DNA of 64,000 nucleotides from Hymenobacter aranciens (GCF_030580865.1 NZ_JAUQSY010000011.1:124001-188000), one strand, 5' to 3'; shown: positions 44,104 through 53,441, counted from the first letter of the stretch. Translations and numbers: made by a program. Notes: generated by a model not told the origin, from the letters alone.

Positions 44104-45045
44104 TTACGACTTAAACGTGGCCTTAATCTGGTCCACGATACCGGAATCGGCCATGTTGTAGCCCTGCATCAGCATGTTGCTGATGGCGCGGGGGGTGCTG
44201 CGGCCGTGCCCGATAATGGCGTTGTCGTTGATGCCCAGAATGGGCGAGCCGCCCACAGTCTCGTAGTTAAACATGTCGAAAAACGGCTCGTGCAGGCTTT
44301 TTTCGTCCATGATATCATAGATGGACTCGGCCATTTTCAGAACGATGTTGCCCGTGAAACCGTCGCACACTACCACGTCCGTTTTGTCGTTGAACAGGTC
44401 GCGGCCTTCGATATTACCCACAAACTGAATGTGCGGATTCACCTTCAGCAGCTGGTGCGCGGCATGAATAACGGGCGTGCCCTTGCCTTCCTCCTCGCCG
44501 ATATTGAGCAGGCCAACCTTGGGTTGGGCAATGCCCAGCACGTACTGCGCGTATAGCGAGCCGAGCTCGCCGAACTGCTCCAGCATTTCGGGCTTGCACT
44601 CAGCATTGGCGCCCACATCCATCAGGATACCGAAGCCGCCGTGCAGCTTGGGCAGAAAGTTGGCAATGGCCGGACGCATTACGCCGGGCACGTTTTTCAC
44701 CGTGAAGACGGCCCCGACCAGCATGGCGCCGGTGTTGCCGGCCGAGCAAAAGGCCTCGACCTCACCGGCCAGCAGCATCTTGTAGCCGACGGCAATACTG
44801 GAATCCTGTTTTTGCTGGAAGGCTTTGGCCGGGTGCTCGCCCATGTCGATGACCTGGGAGGCGGGCACAAATTCGAGGCTGGCAGCGGCGGCGCCGTGCT
44901 GCTGCAGGAAGGGGCGCACGGCGTCTTCCTGGCCGATGAGGACGATGGTGGCCTTGCCAGCCAGCTGCTCAGCGGCCAGCACGGCCCCGGCGACGGCGGC
45001 CTCGGGGGCAAAGTCGCCGCCCATGGCGTCGAGGGCAATTTTCAT
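44104..45045 (-). CDS. plsX: phosphate acyltransferase PlsX
   Basis: PlsX converts acyl-ACP to acyl-phosphate for phospholipid synthesis. The 313-residue protein starts MKIALDAMGGDFAPEAAVAG. It continues with EFVPASQVIDMGEHPAKAF, FCSAGNTGAMLVGAVF, NIGEEEGKG and VVCDGFTGNIVLKMAE, the family core. Length is normal. It lies between rpmF and fabH, each gap carrying a terminator. Confidence 0.96.
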   Translation of the reverse strand: MKIALDAMGGDFAPEAAVAGAVLAAEQLAGKATIVLIGQEDAVRPFLQQHGAAAASLEFVPASQVIDMGEHPAKAFQQKQDSSIAVGYKMLLAGEVEAFCSAGNTGAMLVGAVFTVKNVPGVMRPAIANFLPKLHGGFGILMDVGANAECKPEMLEQFGELGSLYAQYVLGIAQPKVGLLNIGEEEGKGTPVIHAAHQLLKVNPHIQFVGNIEGRDLFNDKTDVVVCDGFTGNIVLKMAESIYDIMDEKSLHEPFFDMFNYETVGGSPILGINDNAIIGHGRSTPRAISNMLMQGYNMADSGIVDQIKATFKS

Positions 45046-45087
45046 GAAACGAGGTGTTTGGAGAGGTCAGGCGGATAGGGTGTCACC

Positions 45088-45133
45088 AAAAAAGCCGGCT
45101 TCGCTGTCTGGGAAGGCAGCGAAGCCGGACTTT
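45088..45133 (-). terminator. intrinsic terminator after rpmF
   Basis: CCGGCTTCGCTG / CAGCGAAGCCGG long stem with T6 on the minus strand. Confidence 0.85.
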
Positions 45134-45163
45134 GCTGGTACCGCGAAGTAACAACCTCTACGG

Positions 45164-45394
45164 CTATTCCTCGTCGGTGTCGGTATCGGCAGCCGGGGCG
45201 GCGGCCACTTTCGAGTAGTTTTTGATGGCCAGCTGCCCGTTGTGGTACAGGTCGCCGTCCACTACGTAGGCTTTGTGGCGCAGGTGCAGCTCGCCGGTGT
45301 TCGGGCAGAGGGTCACCGCTTTAGGAGTCAGCTTGTAGTGCGTGCGGCGTTTGTCGCGAACGGCGGAGGAGGTGCGGCGCTTAGGATGAGCCAT
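45164..45394 (-). CDS. rpmF: 50S ribosomal protein L32
   Basis: The 76-residue protein starts MAHPKRRTSSAVRDKRRTHY, the L32 signature, followed by LTPKAVTLCPNTGELHLRHK. Only one Cys remains of the zinc knuckle, so this is a zinc-independent form. The C-terminus is an acidic extension ending DTDTDEE. It lies after yceD and before plsX, the common order. Confidence 0.96.
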   Translation of the reverse strand: MAHPKRRTSSAVRDKRRTHYKLTPKAVTLCPNTGELHLRHKAYVVDGDLYHNGQLAIKNYSKVAAAPAADTDTDEE

Positions 45395-45458
45395 GAGGAG
45401 TTATGAATTATGAGTTTTAAGTTAAGAGTTTGGGAAGCGACTCGGGGCGCTGACGGAT

Positions 45459-45989
45459 TCAGTTCAGGTTTTTGAGGGCGGCCCAGCGCGGGTCGGCCGG
45501 CTCGTCGTCATCGGGCTCGTCGTCGGACGAGCGGGTGGTGAAGATGAGCTTGGTTTCGGCGTCGGGGTTATCGTCGTCCTCGTTCTGGAAGCGCGGGTGC
45601 AGCTTCTTCATCGGCAGGGCCAGGCCGATGTAATCGTACAGGTGCTGGGCCAGTGGCAGAACCTGCGTGTCGGGCGTGATTTGCATCACGTTGTCATCAA
45701 GTTCCTTGGCCTCGTCACCGAAGCGCACCAGCAGCTGCTCGTTGAGGTCCAGCGGCTGGTCAAACTCGTCCAAGCTGCGGTCGCAGACCAGCTGCACGGT
45801 GCCAGTGATGTGAAAATCAAGCGTCATCACGCGCTCGGTCTTGTTCAACTCAACCACCGCGTGGAGTTGGCCCTCGCAGAGGGGTTGTTCGAACAAAGCA
45901 AAGAAGTCGGCTCCCAATTCATACTCGAACCGGTGCTGCCCGAGCGCCAGTTTGAAGATGGGAAGGTCGTAACGATGGTCTTTTTTCAC
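45459..45989 (-). CDS. yceD: YceD/DUF177 family protein
   Basis: This 176-residue protein starts (V)KKDHRYDLPIFKLALGQHRF. Mid-protein VMTLDFHITGTVQLVCDRSL is the DUF177 core with one of the usual Cys residues, followed by DEFDQPL, and the C-terminal tail is acidic (SSDDEPDDDEPAD). Members sit next to rpmF in nearly all bacteria and affect 23S rRNA or L32 levels. The GTG at 45989 is preferred because the ATG 15 codons upstream would place the promoter box inside the coding sequence. Confidence 0.9.
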   Translation of the reverse strand: MKKDHRYDLPIFKLALGQHRFEYELGADFFALFEQPLCEGQLHAVVELNKTERVMTLDFHITGTVQLVCDRSLDEFDQPLDLNEQLLVRFGDEAKELDDNVMQITPDTQVLPLAQHLYDYIGLALPMKKLHPRFQNEDDDNPDAETKLIFTTRSSDDEPDDDEPADPRWAALKNLN

Positions 45990-46011
45990 GGCTAGCCGGT
46001 TTGCGGGGGTG

Positions 46012-46019
46012 CAAAAGTA
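46012..46019 (-). promoter_or_regulatory. TAnnTTTG box for yceD-rpmF
   Basis: TACTTTTG on the minus strand ends 22 nt before the GTG at 45989 and decides that start. Confidence 0.5.
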
Positions 46020-46081
46020 GCGAAAATCCGGCATTTAGCCAAATAAAACGCCACACAAAGGGCACTCTCAGCACGATAGGT

Positions 46082-47110
46082 CTACCGGGCCGAGCGGGGC
46101 TGCGCGGCTTCCTGCCGCTTTCGCCACACCTCGGCGGCCATGTACACGGCGGCGCGGAACGACTCTTCGCTGGCCCGGAACTGCCCTGCCAGGCCGTAGG
46201 CGGTGCCGTGGTCGGGCGAGGTGCGCACCACCGGCAGGCCAGCGGTGAAGTTGACGCCGCGCTCGAACGCCATGAGCTTGAAGGGAATGAGGCCCTGGTC
46301 GTGGTAGAGGGCCAGCGTGGCATCGAACTGCCGGAACTGGCCGGTGCCGAAATAGCCGTCGGCCGGGTAGGGGCCGAACACGAGGTGGCCGTCGTGGCCG
46401 AACTGCTTCACCACGGGCGTCACTACGTCGAGGTCTTCGCGGCCGAGCAAGCCATTTTCGCCCGCGTGGGGGTTGAGGCCAAGTACGGCAATGCGCGGTT
46501 TCTGAATGCCAAAATCCTGCTGCAAAGACTTCATCAGCAGGCGGATTTTGGTGCGCAGCAAATCGGGCGTGAGCTTGGCCGACACGTCTTTGAGAGGCAT
46601 GTGGCCGGTGACGGTGGCAATGCGCAGGGTTTCATCGGCCAGCACCATGAGGCTGTCGGCAGCGCCGAAGTAGCTGGTCAGGAACTCGGTGTGGCCGGGG
46701 TAGCGGAAGTCGTCGGCCTGGGTGTTTTCCTTGCTGATGGGCGCGGTGACGATGCCGTCGAGCTTGCCGGCCTTGAGGTCGCGGCTGGCGGCGAGCAGGC
46801 TTTCGCGGGCGGCGCGGCCGCTGGCGGTGGAAGGCTGGCCGGGCGTAAGCACGAAGTCTTCTTCCCAGCAGGTCACGGCGTTGAGGCGACCGGGGGCGAT
46901 GTCGGCGGCATCGCGCAGCTGGCGGAAGGTGACGTGCTCGGCGTCGGGCGCGGCGGGGAAGTCATCGAAGAGCGCGGCGGCGGTACCGTAGACTACCGGC
47001 GTGCAGATGTTGAGCAGCCGCTCGTCGAGCAGGGTTTTGTAGATGACTTCGGGGCCGATACCGGCGAGGTCGCCCACGGAGAAGCCGAGGCGGGGGAGGG
47101 GGTGGGACAT
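46082..47110 (-). CDS. pdxA: 4-hydroxythreonine-4-phosphate dehydrogenase
   Basis: PdxA is an NAD-dependent enzyme of the DXP-dependent PLP pathway. The 342-residue protein starts with LGFSVGDLAGIGPEVIYKTL. It continues with GIVTAPISKENTQADDF and YPGHTEFL, then TGHMPLKDVSAKL and GLNPHAGENGLLGREDLD, carrying the metal-binding His residues. Length is typical. It starts 3 nt after the small immunity-like gene on the same strand. Confidence 0.95.
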   Translation of the reverse strand: MSHPLPRLGFSVGDLAGIGPEVIYKTLLDERLLNICTPVVYGTAAALFDDFPAAPDAEHVTFRQLRDAADIAPGRLNAVTCWEEDFVLTPGQPSTASGRAARESLLAASRDLKAGKLDGIVTAPISKENTQADDFRYPGHTEFLTSYFGAADSLMVLADETLRIATVTGHMPLKDVSAKLTPDLLRTKIRLLMKSLQQDFGIQKPRIAVLGLNPHAGENGLLGREDLDVVTPVVKQFGHDGHLVFGPYPADGYFGTGQFRQFDATLALYHDQGLIPFKLMAFERGVNFTAGLPVVRTSPDHGTAYGLAGQFRASEESFRAAVYMAAEVWRKRQEAAQPRSAR

Positions 47111-47113
47111 ATA

Positions 47114-47374
47114 CTATTTTGTCTTAACGACAATTAAGTCGATGGAATCATCTTCCAGCGCATTGTACTTATCAAGATGGAAGTCATAGCCATCACCAAA
47201 GTCGTCTTGAGCCAAGGTGAGTAACTGAGCGGCTAGAGAGATGAGGCCTGCTTTGTTACCTGTAATAACAACTCCGTCATGCCCCAAATCGACTTTTATC
47301 TCACAGTCATCAACCCAAGTGAACTCGAACCCTACGTAAGGATTATAGTCTGGTAATGTTATGGTAAACTCCAT
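47114..47374 (-). CDS. small Imm32-like protein
   Basis: An 86-residue acidic protein starting MEFTITLPDYNPYVGFEFTW, followed by VVITGNKAGLISLAAQLLTL, FHLDKYNALEDDSIDLIVVK. The GNK-x-GL-x-LA-x-x-LL and H-x-D-x-x-x-x-L-x-D-x-S-x-x-L-I-V pattern recalls the Imm32 immunity family. No toxin partner is adjacent, so it may be an orphan immunity gene or a housekeeping relative. It is tightly packed between pepA (2 nt) and pdxA (3 nt), and AT-richer than both. Confidence 0.55.
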   Translation of the reverse strand: MEFTITLPDYNPYVGFEFTWVDDCEIKVDLGHDGVVITGNKAGLISLAAQLLTLAQDDFGDGYDFHLDKYNALEDDSIDLIVVKTK

Positions 47375-47376
47375 GG

Positions 47377-48837
47377 TTAATGGCTGATTTGACTCGTCAA
47401 AAACTCGTACAGCAGCCGCACGCCCGTACCCGTGCCGCCTTTGCCGCGGTAATTATTGGGCGCCGTCAGGTAGGCCGGGCCGGCGATGTCGAGGTGGACC
47501 CAGGGGTAGCCCACGGCAAAGCGCTCTAGGAACTTGCCGGCCGAGATGTGGCCGGCTTCGGCCTTGCCGAGGTTGGTGATGTCGGCGATGTCGGACTTGA
47601 TGTGGTCGGCGTATTCGTCCCAGAGCGGGAAGTTCAGCAGCCGCTCGTGGACGCGGTAGCCGGCGGTTTCGAGGGCGTCGAGGGTGGCTTTATCGGCGGT
47701 GCCCATCATGGCGGAGGCTTCGATGCCGAGGGCGCGCACGGCGGCGCCGGTGAGGGTGGCGAGGTCGATGACCAGCGCCGGGTCGTATTTTTTGGCGAAG
47801 CTCAGGGCGTCGGCCAGGATGAGGCGGCCTTCGGCGTCGGTGTTGAGCACTTCTACGGTGAGGCCGGAGTGCATGGTGAGTACGTCGCCGGGGACGTAGG
47901 CCAGGCCGCCGGGGCGGTTGTCGGTGGCGGGCACGAGGCCGATGACGTGCAGGGGCACGTGGTTTTTGGCCAGGGCGTAGAGGGTGCCGGCCACGGCGGC
48001 GCCGCCGGCCATGTCGCACTTCATCATGTCCATACTGCCGGGCGTGGGCTTGAGGCTCAGACCGCCGGTGTCGAACACGACGCCTTTGCCGACCAGCACG
48101 TAGGGCTTGTCGTTTTTGGCGCCGGCGGGCTTGTATTCGAGGATGCTGAAGGTGGGGGGCTCGGGCGAGCCCAGGTTGACGGCGATAAGGCCGCCCATGC
48201 GCAGGCTCTCGATTTTAGTTTGGTCGAGGATGTCGGTGGTGTAGCCGACTTCGTCGCCGGCCGCGGCCATGCGGTCGGCCAATTGCTGGGCGTTGAGCTT
48301 GTTGAGTGGGGCGTTTACCAAGTCGCGGGCGAAAAGCACGCCGGCAATGATACCTTGCAACTCGGTGGCGGTGGCTTCGGTAGCGGCTTCGGCGACGAAG
48401 TTTACCGTGGTTAGCGCGGCGGGCTGCTGGCTTTTTTCGTCGGTTTTGTAGCCTTCGAACTGGTAGGTCGTCAGGGCCAGACCCTCGGCCAGCAGCAGGG
48501 CAGCCTCGGGGAGTTCTGTCAGATTATGGAGGTAGACGGCGGCTACTTTTTCGGCTTTCAGAGCGCCGTGGAGTTGGTGGCCGCTGCGGCGGCTGGCCTC
48601 GGCGACCTTGTTAGTATCGGGCTTATTGTCCAGCACCACGAAATAGTGCTGGTGGCTGAAGTGGTTGAGCTGAATGAACTTCTGCTCGGCAGCCAGGGCT
48701 TTTTCAACGTATTCGCGGGCGGCGGCGGGCAGGTCGCCGGCGGCTGGGGCGGGCAGGCTGGTGGTGCCGGCGGGCAGGATGAACACCTGGGTGGAGCCAG
48801 CCGGAGCGGCAGCTACGTGGGCAAGAGTAAGGGACAT
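47377..48837 (-). CDS. pepA: M17 leucyl aminopeptidase
   Basis: A 486-residue cytosol aminopeptidase. The N-terminal domain is variable and the C-terminal metallopeptidase starts near 180. The metal site reads VLVGKGVVFDTGGLSLKPTP and MKCDMAGGAAVAGTLYAL, and NTDAEGRLILADALSFAKKY is the M17 signature. It removes N-terminal residues from peptides in the cytoplasm. A promoter-like TACCTTCG lies at 48868-48875. The small Imm32-like gene and pdxA follow at once. Confidence 0.95.
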   Translation of the reverse strand: MSLTLAHVAAAPAGSTQVFILPAGTTSLPAPAAGDLPAAAREYVEKALAAEQKFIQLNHFSHQHYFVVLDNKPDTNKVAEASRRSGHQLHGALKAEKVAAVYLHNLTELPEAALLLAEGLALTTYQFEGYKTDEKSQQPAALTTVNFVAEAATEATATELQGIIAGVLFARDLVNAPLNKLNAQQLADRMAAAGDEVGYTTDILDQTKIESLRMGGLIAVNLGSPEPPTFSILEYKPAGAKNDKPYVLVGKGVVFDTGGLSLKPTPGSMDMMKCDMAGGAAVAGTLYALAKNHVPLHVIGLVPATDNRPGGLAYVPGDVLTMHSGLTVEVLNTDAEGRLILADALSFAKKYDPALVIDLATLTGAAVRALGIEASAMMGTADKATLDALETAGYRVHERLLNFPLWDEYADHIKSDIADITNLGKAEAGHISAGKFLERFAVGYPWVHLDIAGPAYLTAPNNYRGKGGTGTGVRLLYEFLTSQISH

Positions 48838-48911
48838 CGACGAAGGAGCTAAGAGGAAATATTCTTGCGAAGGTAGCCGCCAATGATGGTTGGTCGTTCT
48901 GGTGGGGCCTC

Positions 48912-48950
48912 CCGCAGAGGACGCGGAGGATGGCGCAGAAGACGCAGAGG
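48912..48950. repeat. short CGCAGAGGACGC-type repeat
   Basis: Two copies of a CGCAG[AG]GACGC[AG]GAGG word lie 21 nt apart between pepA and the siroheme/TauE gene. The motif is widespread in bacteria. It is far too short to be compared with the two long arrays, although the 21-nt spacing is the same. Confidence 0.35.
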
Positions 48951-48967
48951 CAGTTGGGCGCGGATTG

Positions 48968-50476
48968 TTAAAACAGCCCGCCTACCTTACGTAGTGCCCA
49001 CAAGCTCCACACAATCACCATTGAACCCACGCCAATGAACATCCAGCGTATTGGTAGCTTACCCGCCAGGCGGGCGGCAATGGGCGCTGCCGCCACACCG
49101 CCCACGATGAGGCCGGCCACGATTTGCCAGTGCGAAATGCCCAGCACCGAGAAAAAGGTGAGAGCGCTGGCGAAGGTCACGAAAAACTCGACCAGGCTGA
49201 CTGTGCCGATGACGTAGCGCGGCGTGCGGCCATTGGTAATCAAGGTGCTGGTGACCAGGGGGCCCCAGCCGCCGCCGCCGAAGGAGTCGAGGAAGCCGCC
49301 GGCGCCGGCCAGCCAGCCGGCGTTTTTCACTTGGCGGCGCTTTTCCTGCTGCTTGCGCAGGGCTTTGCTGATGATGCGCAGGCCCAGAATCAGGAGGTAA
49401 ACTGCCAGCAGGGGCTTGATGTAGTTGGCGTATTGCTCGCCGAAGTACGTGAGTAGCAATGCGCCGCTTACTGAACCGAGGATGCCGGGCAGCAGCAGCA
49501 CGCGGAACAGCTTTTTGTTGACGTTGCCGAAGCGGTAGTGCTGGTAGCCGGAGGCGCCGCTGGCAAACATCTCGGCCGTGTGAATGCTGGCGCTGACGGA
49601 TACCGGGCTCAAGCCCAGCGACATCAGGCTGATGGCCGATACCACGCCGTAGCCCATGCCCAGCATGCCATCAATTAATTGGGCCACAAAGCCCACGCCC
49701 ACGAAGGTGTAGAACGTGCCTTCGTTGCGCAGGAAGTGCCAGGCTTGCTGCCAGGTGACATAATAGGAGAGGATATTGAGGAAGACGAACAGCGCGAACG
49801 TGGCCAGGGCGGCCGTGGCCACGCGCCGCCAGTAGGTGGTGGCGGCCGACTCGTAGGCCGGGCCGTAGTGCGTGGCCTGGGGCCCGGCGTTGAAGGTGTA
49901 GAGCTGCTGGTTGACGTTCTCTTTCAGGCGCGTGCCGAGGTCGGCCAGGGGCTGCACCAGGGTGGGCAGGGTTTCTTCGAGGCGCTCGCGCAGGCGGCGG
50001 CCCACGCCGGGGCGGCCGTTGGAAGAAATGGCTACTTTCAGCTCGCCCTGCTGCACTACCGAGGGCAGGAAAAAATCGCACTCCTCGGGGGCGTTGGTGA
50101 CGTTGGCCAGGAGCTGGCGGGCCTTGGCGGCGGCTTTTATGTGGCGGTTGAGGGCCGCATCGTTGGTGGCGATGAAGACGACGTCGTGGCCGCTCAGGTC
50201 GGTTTCGCAGTAGGGGCGGGCGTGGAGCTGCACCTGCGGATGCTGGTGGGCCAGCTCGTGAAACTCGGGCAGGAGGCTGGGCGCTACTACGGTTACCGCC
50301 GTAGCCGGGCTGTTTTCCAGGATGGCCGTGAGCTTGAACAGGCCCACCCTGCCGCCGCCCACCAGCAGCACGCGCAGGTGCTCCAGCTTCAGGAACACCG
50401 GGAACAGGGCGTTGGTGGGGGAGATGGGCGGTTGGCTCAAGGAGAAAGCGGACGGGGCGTTTGGGGCAACAGGCAA
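48968..50476 (-). CDS. siroheme synthase N-terminal domain fused to a TauE/SafE sulfite exporter
   Basis: The 502-residue protein starts as a precorrin-2 dehydrogenase/CysG-B-like domain (about 25-190: LRVLLVGGGRVGLFKLTAIL, DVVFIATNDAALNRHIK, CDFFLPSVVQQGELKVAISS). It then continues as an eight-helix TauE/SafE-type membrane domain (about 230-500: DGMLGMGYGVVSAISLMSLG, GGFLDSFGGGGWGPLVTSTL). The first domain should give sirohydrochlorin for sulfite reductase; the second exports or imports sulfite or sulfonates. It closes the sulfate operon 32 nt after the TonB receptor. Fusions of this kind occur in Bacteroidota. Which direction of transport applies is unknown. Confidence 0.87.
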   Translation of the reverse strand: MPVAPNAPSAFSLSQPPISPTNALFPVFLKLEHLRVLLVGGGRVGLFKLTAILENSPATAVTVVAPSLLPEFHELAHQHPQVQLHARPYCETDLSGHDVVFIATNDAALNRHIKAAAKARQLLANVTNAPEECDFFLPSVVQQGELKVAISSNGRPGVGRRLRERLEETLPTLVQPLADLGTRLKENVNQQLYTFNAGPQATHYGPAYESAATTYWRRVATAALATFALFVFLNILSYYVTWQQAWHFLRNEGTFYTFVGVGFVAQLIDGMLGMGYGVVSAISLMSLGLSPVSVSASIHTAEMFASGASGYQHYRFGNVNKKLFRVLLLPGILGSVSGALLLTYFGEQYANYIKPLLAVYLLILGLRIISKALRKQQEKRRQVKNAGWLAGAGGFLDSFGGGGWGPLVTSTLITNGRTPRYVIGTVSLVEFFVTFASALTFFSVLGISHWQIVAGLIVGGVAAAPIAARLAGKLPIRWMFIGVGSMVIVWSLWALRKVGGLF

Positions 50477-50508
50477 AGGGCGCGGTGGTTCAGAAAGCGG
50501 AAGTTGCG

Positions 50509-53412
50509 TTAGCGGATAACGGTATTGTCAAACGTCAGGGCTACGTAATAGAGGCCACCGATGGTCGGCCCGGCGGCGTACTGAATGTAGCGGTTGTTCA
50601 GCAAGTTGGCCCCGCCAACTTTGATGGTGGTTTTGAGCGTCGGCACGCGCAGGTTCACCTGGGCGTCCACGGTTTGATAGGCGGGCACCTGGCCGTTGGC
50701 CAGCGGACTTTCCCAGTAGAAGGAGCTTTGGCGGCGCCATACTACGTTGAAACCTAGGTTGGGTAGCACTTCGCGGTTGCCGAAGCTCAGGTTGGTGGCC
50801 CATTTCGGGGTGTTGAAGCCGGTGACGAAGATATCGGACTGGTCGTTGGCGGCCAGACTGTTGTAATTCACGTTGCCACCGATGGTGAATTTCTGGTAGA
50901 AATTGTACGTCAGGCCCAGCGTGGAGCCGTAGCTGTGATATTGGTTCAAGGCGTTGGTGTACACGCGGTAGCGGTCCTGGCGGGCGGCACGGTTGCTGTT
51001 GAGGGCCGCCAGTACGGCGTCGTCGGAGCCTACGGTCACCTGCTGGCCGCTGGCGTCTTTGGGCACGCTCACTTCCACCTGGCCCAGGAAGCCGGAATAG
51101 ACGTTGTAATACGCGTCGGCATCGATGGACAAACGGTTGTCGAACAATACGCTGCGGTATCCCACCTCGTAGGCGTTGATTTGCTCCGGCTGCTCGGTGG
51201 GCAAGTTGCCTACTTTCAGCAGGTTGCGATTTGCGAGCAGCAGGGCGGCCTGGGCGGCGGTGCTGCCCGCATTGGCGGCCACGTAGGCATTCACGGCGGC
51301 GTTGAACTGTGAAATCGACGCTAGAGTGTAGGAGTTGTCGAGGTAATTCAAACCCTCGTTCACGCGGGCCAGACCGCCCACGCGGCGCACGTTGCCATTG
51401 TTCACAAACGACAGGGCCTCAAAGAGGGAGGGGAAGCGCCAGCCGTTCTGGTAGGAGGCGCGGACGTTGTGCTTTTCGGCCACGGTGTACACAGCGGCCA
51501 CGCGCGGGTTCAGCTTGGGGCTGAATTCGGGGTTGTAGTCGGCCCGCAGCGAGGTGGTGAGCTTCAGGCGGTCGTGCAGCAGGAGCCTGGTGGCCTGCAC
51601 GAAGCCGCCGACCTTCTTGTAATACTGATTGTTGCCGCCGGGCTGAGTGCGCTCGGCCAGCGGGCGGCTGAAATCCACGAAGTTGTTGCCGTCGGGCAGC
51701 ACCTCATACACGCGGGCATCGGCCCCGAGCAGCACGTCGGCGAATTTGATGCGCGGGCCCAGGTTCCAGAGGCCCTCGGCGTGGTAGGTGTGGCTGCGCT
51801 GGGTGAGGGCCGCGCCGCCGGGGATGGGCGCGCCCGGCACGTTCACGCCGCTGTCCCAGTTGTTGGTATTGATAATTCTGTTTTTCAGCTCATTGAAAGC
51901 GGCGGTACCCGGTACGGCGCGGCCGGCATCGGCCACCACGCGGGCCTGCTGCATGGCGGCGGCCAGCGTGGCTCCGGCGCCGAGCTGACTTTGCAGCTCG
52001 GTACGAAACTTATTGCCCCACACGGCATTGGAGCCGTTTTGCAGGTCCATATTCAGCGCCAGCGGGTTGAGGTTGTAGGAGTTGCCGGTGTTTTCAATCA
52101 GCATGTAAGCGCGGGCGGTAAATTCCTTGCTTTTCAGCTCCAGCTTGTGGTTTTGCACCGTCACGTCGTCGAGCTGAATCTTGTTGCCGCGCTGAAACAC
52201 GCCGTCCATCAGGCCGAAGCGGTAGCCATAGCTCAGCTCGGTGTTGTCGCTGAGCTTGTAGTGCAGGCTGGCGTCGGCCTTGATATTGCGCACGATGGGG
52301 TTCACCAAGTCCCGTTCGTAATAGCCGCTGCGGCGCACGTTAAACGTCTCATTGCGGCCGTTGTAGGGAATGGTAATGCTCACGTTGCCGGCGTTGTCGT
52401 CGCCGTAGCGGTTCCAGAGGTCGGCGGCGGGGTTGCTGGCGCCGCTCAGTTCGGAGAAGCGCGGGTTGGCCGAGGCCAGGGTTTGCGGATTCTGGTCGGT
52501 TTGGGTGTTGGCCAGCCAGTCGGTGCCGCGCAGGTAGCTGCCGTTTACATTGAAGGCAAAGCGGTTGTTGAACGCCTGGGCGTAGCGGATGGCCGTTTCG
52601 GTGAGCGCGCTCAGGTCGCGGTCGATGCCATCGACGTGGTTCACGCCCACTTTCTGGTACACGCTCAGGCCTTGGTAGGTGAAGGGGCTTTTGGTAGTCA
52701 GGTTGGCCATGCCGTTGATGGCGTTCATGCCGTAGAGAGCCGAGGCCGCGCCGGGCGTGATTTCCACGCTGGCCACATCCAACTCGGTGGGACCGATGGC
52801 GTTGCCCAACGGCACGCCCAGCGTGGCGGCCTGCATATCCACCCCATCCACCAGCTGCATGAACCGGAAGTTGTTGGGAATGTTGAACCCCCGGGTATTA
52901 GGTACTTTGAAAGTGAGGCTACTGGTGGTCATCTGTACACCTTTCACGTTTTCCAGCGCGTCGTAGAAGCTCGGCGCGGGCGTCTCCTTAATAGCTCGAA
53001 TATCGAGCTTCTCAATGGCCACCGGCGACTTCAAGCGGCTTTCCTCCACCCGCGAGGCCGACACTACCACCTCATTCGTCAGAATACCCGCTGAGGCCAG
53101 CGTCACGTTCACGGGCTGGCTGGCGCTCAGCACTTCCACTTCCCGCGCTTCGTAGCCTACGAACTGAAATACCAGCACGAAAGGGAAATTCAGCTTAGCC
53201 TTCAGCTCAAATCGGCCCGCCGGGTCGCTCTGCGTGCCGATGGCTGCGCCTTTCACGCTGACACTCACACCGGGGAGAGGTTGCTGGCTACCTTTTTCCA
53301 GTACCGTGCCGCTGATGGCAATGAGTTCGGTTTGAGCTAGAATGGTTGGGGCTTGTAGTATCAGTAGCAGGAACAGCAGCCAGCCCAATGGGAAGGAATA
53401 ACGTTGTTTCAT
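50509..53412 (-). CDS. TonB-dependent receptor in the sulfate operon
   Basis: A 967-residue outer-membrane receptor. A signal peptide (about 1-26, ending TILAQ) precedes a carboxypeptidase-regulatory-like domain (30-115, ISGTVLEKGSQQPLPGVSV). A plug follows from about 125 (VSASRVEESRLKSPVAIEKL, NFRFMQLVDGVDM, PGAASALYGMNAINGM) and a large 22-stranded barrel ends YYVALTFDNTVIR. No SusD partner is adjacent, so it is not a typical polysaccharide SusC system. Its place between cysN and the TauE fusion predicts uptake of a sulfur compound such as a sulfonate or siderophore-like sulfur ligand. The ligand is inference. Confidence 0.88.
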   Translation of the reverse strand: MKQRYSFPLGWLLFLLLILQAPTILAQTELIAISGTVLEKGSQQPLPGVSVSVKGAAIGTQSDPAGRFELKAKLNFPFVLVFQFVGYEAREVEVLSASQPVNVTLASAGILTNEVVVSASRVEESRLKSPVAIEKLDIRAIKETPAPSFYDALENVKGVQMTTSSLTFKVPNTRGFNIPNNFRFMQLVDGVDMQAATLGVPLGNAIGPTELDVASVEITPGAASALYGMNAINGMANLTTKSPFTYQGLSVYQKVGVNHVDGIDRDLSALTETAIRYAQAFNNRFAFNVNGSYLRGTDWLANTQTDQNPQTLASANPRFSELSGASNPAADLWNRYGDDNAGNVSITIPYNGRNETFNVRRSGYYERDLVNPIVRNIKADASLHYKLSDNTELSYGYRFGLMDGVFQRGNKIQLDDVTVQNHKLELKSKEFTARAYMLIENTGNSYNLNPLALNMDLQNGSNAVWGNKFRTELQSQLGAGATLAAAMQQARVVADAGRAVPGTAAFNELKNRIINTNNWDSGVNVPGAPIPGGAALTQRSHTYHAEGLWNLGPRIKFADVLLGADARVYEVLPDGNNFVDFSRPLAERTQPGGNNQYYKKVGGFVQATRLLLHDRLKLTTSLRADYNPEFSPKLNPRVAAVYTVAEKHNVRASYQNGWRFPSLFEALSFVNNGNVRRVGGLARVNEGLNYLDNSYTLASISQFNAAVNAYVAANAGSTAAQAALLLANRNLLKVGNLPTEQPEQINAYEVGYRSVLFDNRLSIDADAYYNVYSGFLGQVEVSVPKDASGQQVTVGSDDAVLAALNSNRAARQDRYRVYTNALNQYHSYGSTLGLTYNFYQKFTIGGNVNYNSLAANDQSDIFVTGFNTPKWATNLSFGNREVLPNLGFNVVWRRQSSFYWESPLANGQVPAYQTVDAQVNLRVPTLKTTIKVGGANLLNNRYIQYAAGPTIGGLYYVALTFDNTVIR

Positions 53413-53441
53413 AGACGGTTAATTTGTTTTTTGCGTGTCCT

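Noticed and set aside
51469..53094. 541-codon plus-strand frame opposite the TonB receptor
   Set aside because: Antisense shadow; the receptor frame has signal peptide, plug and barrel.
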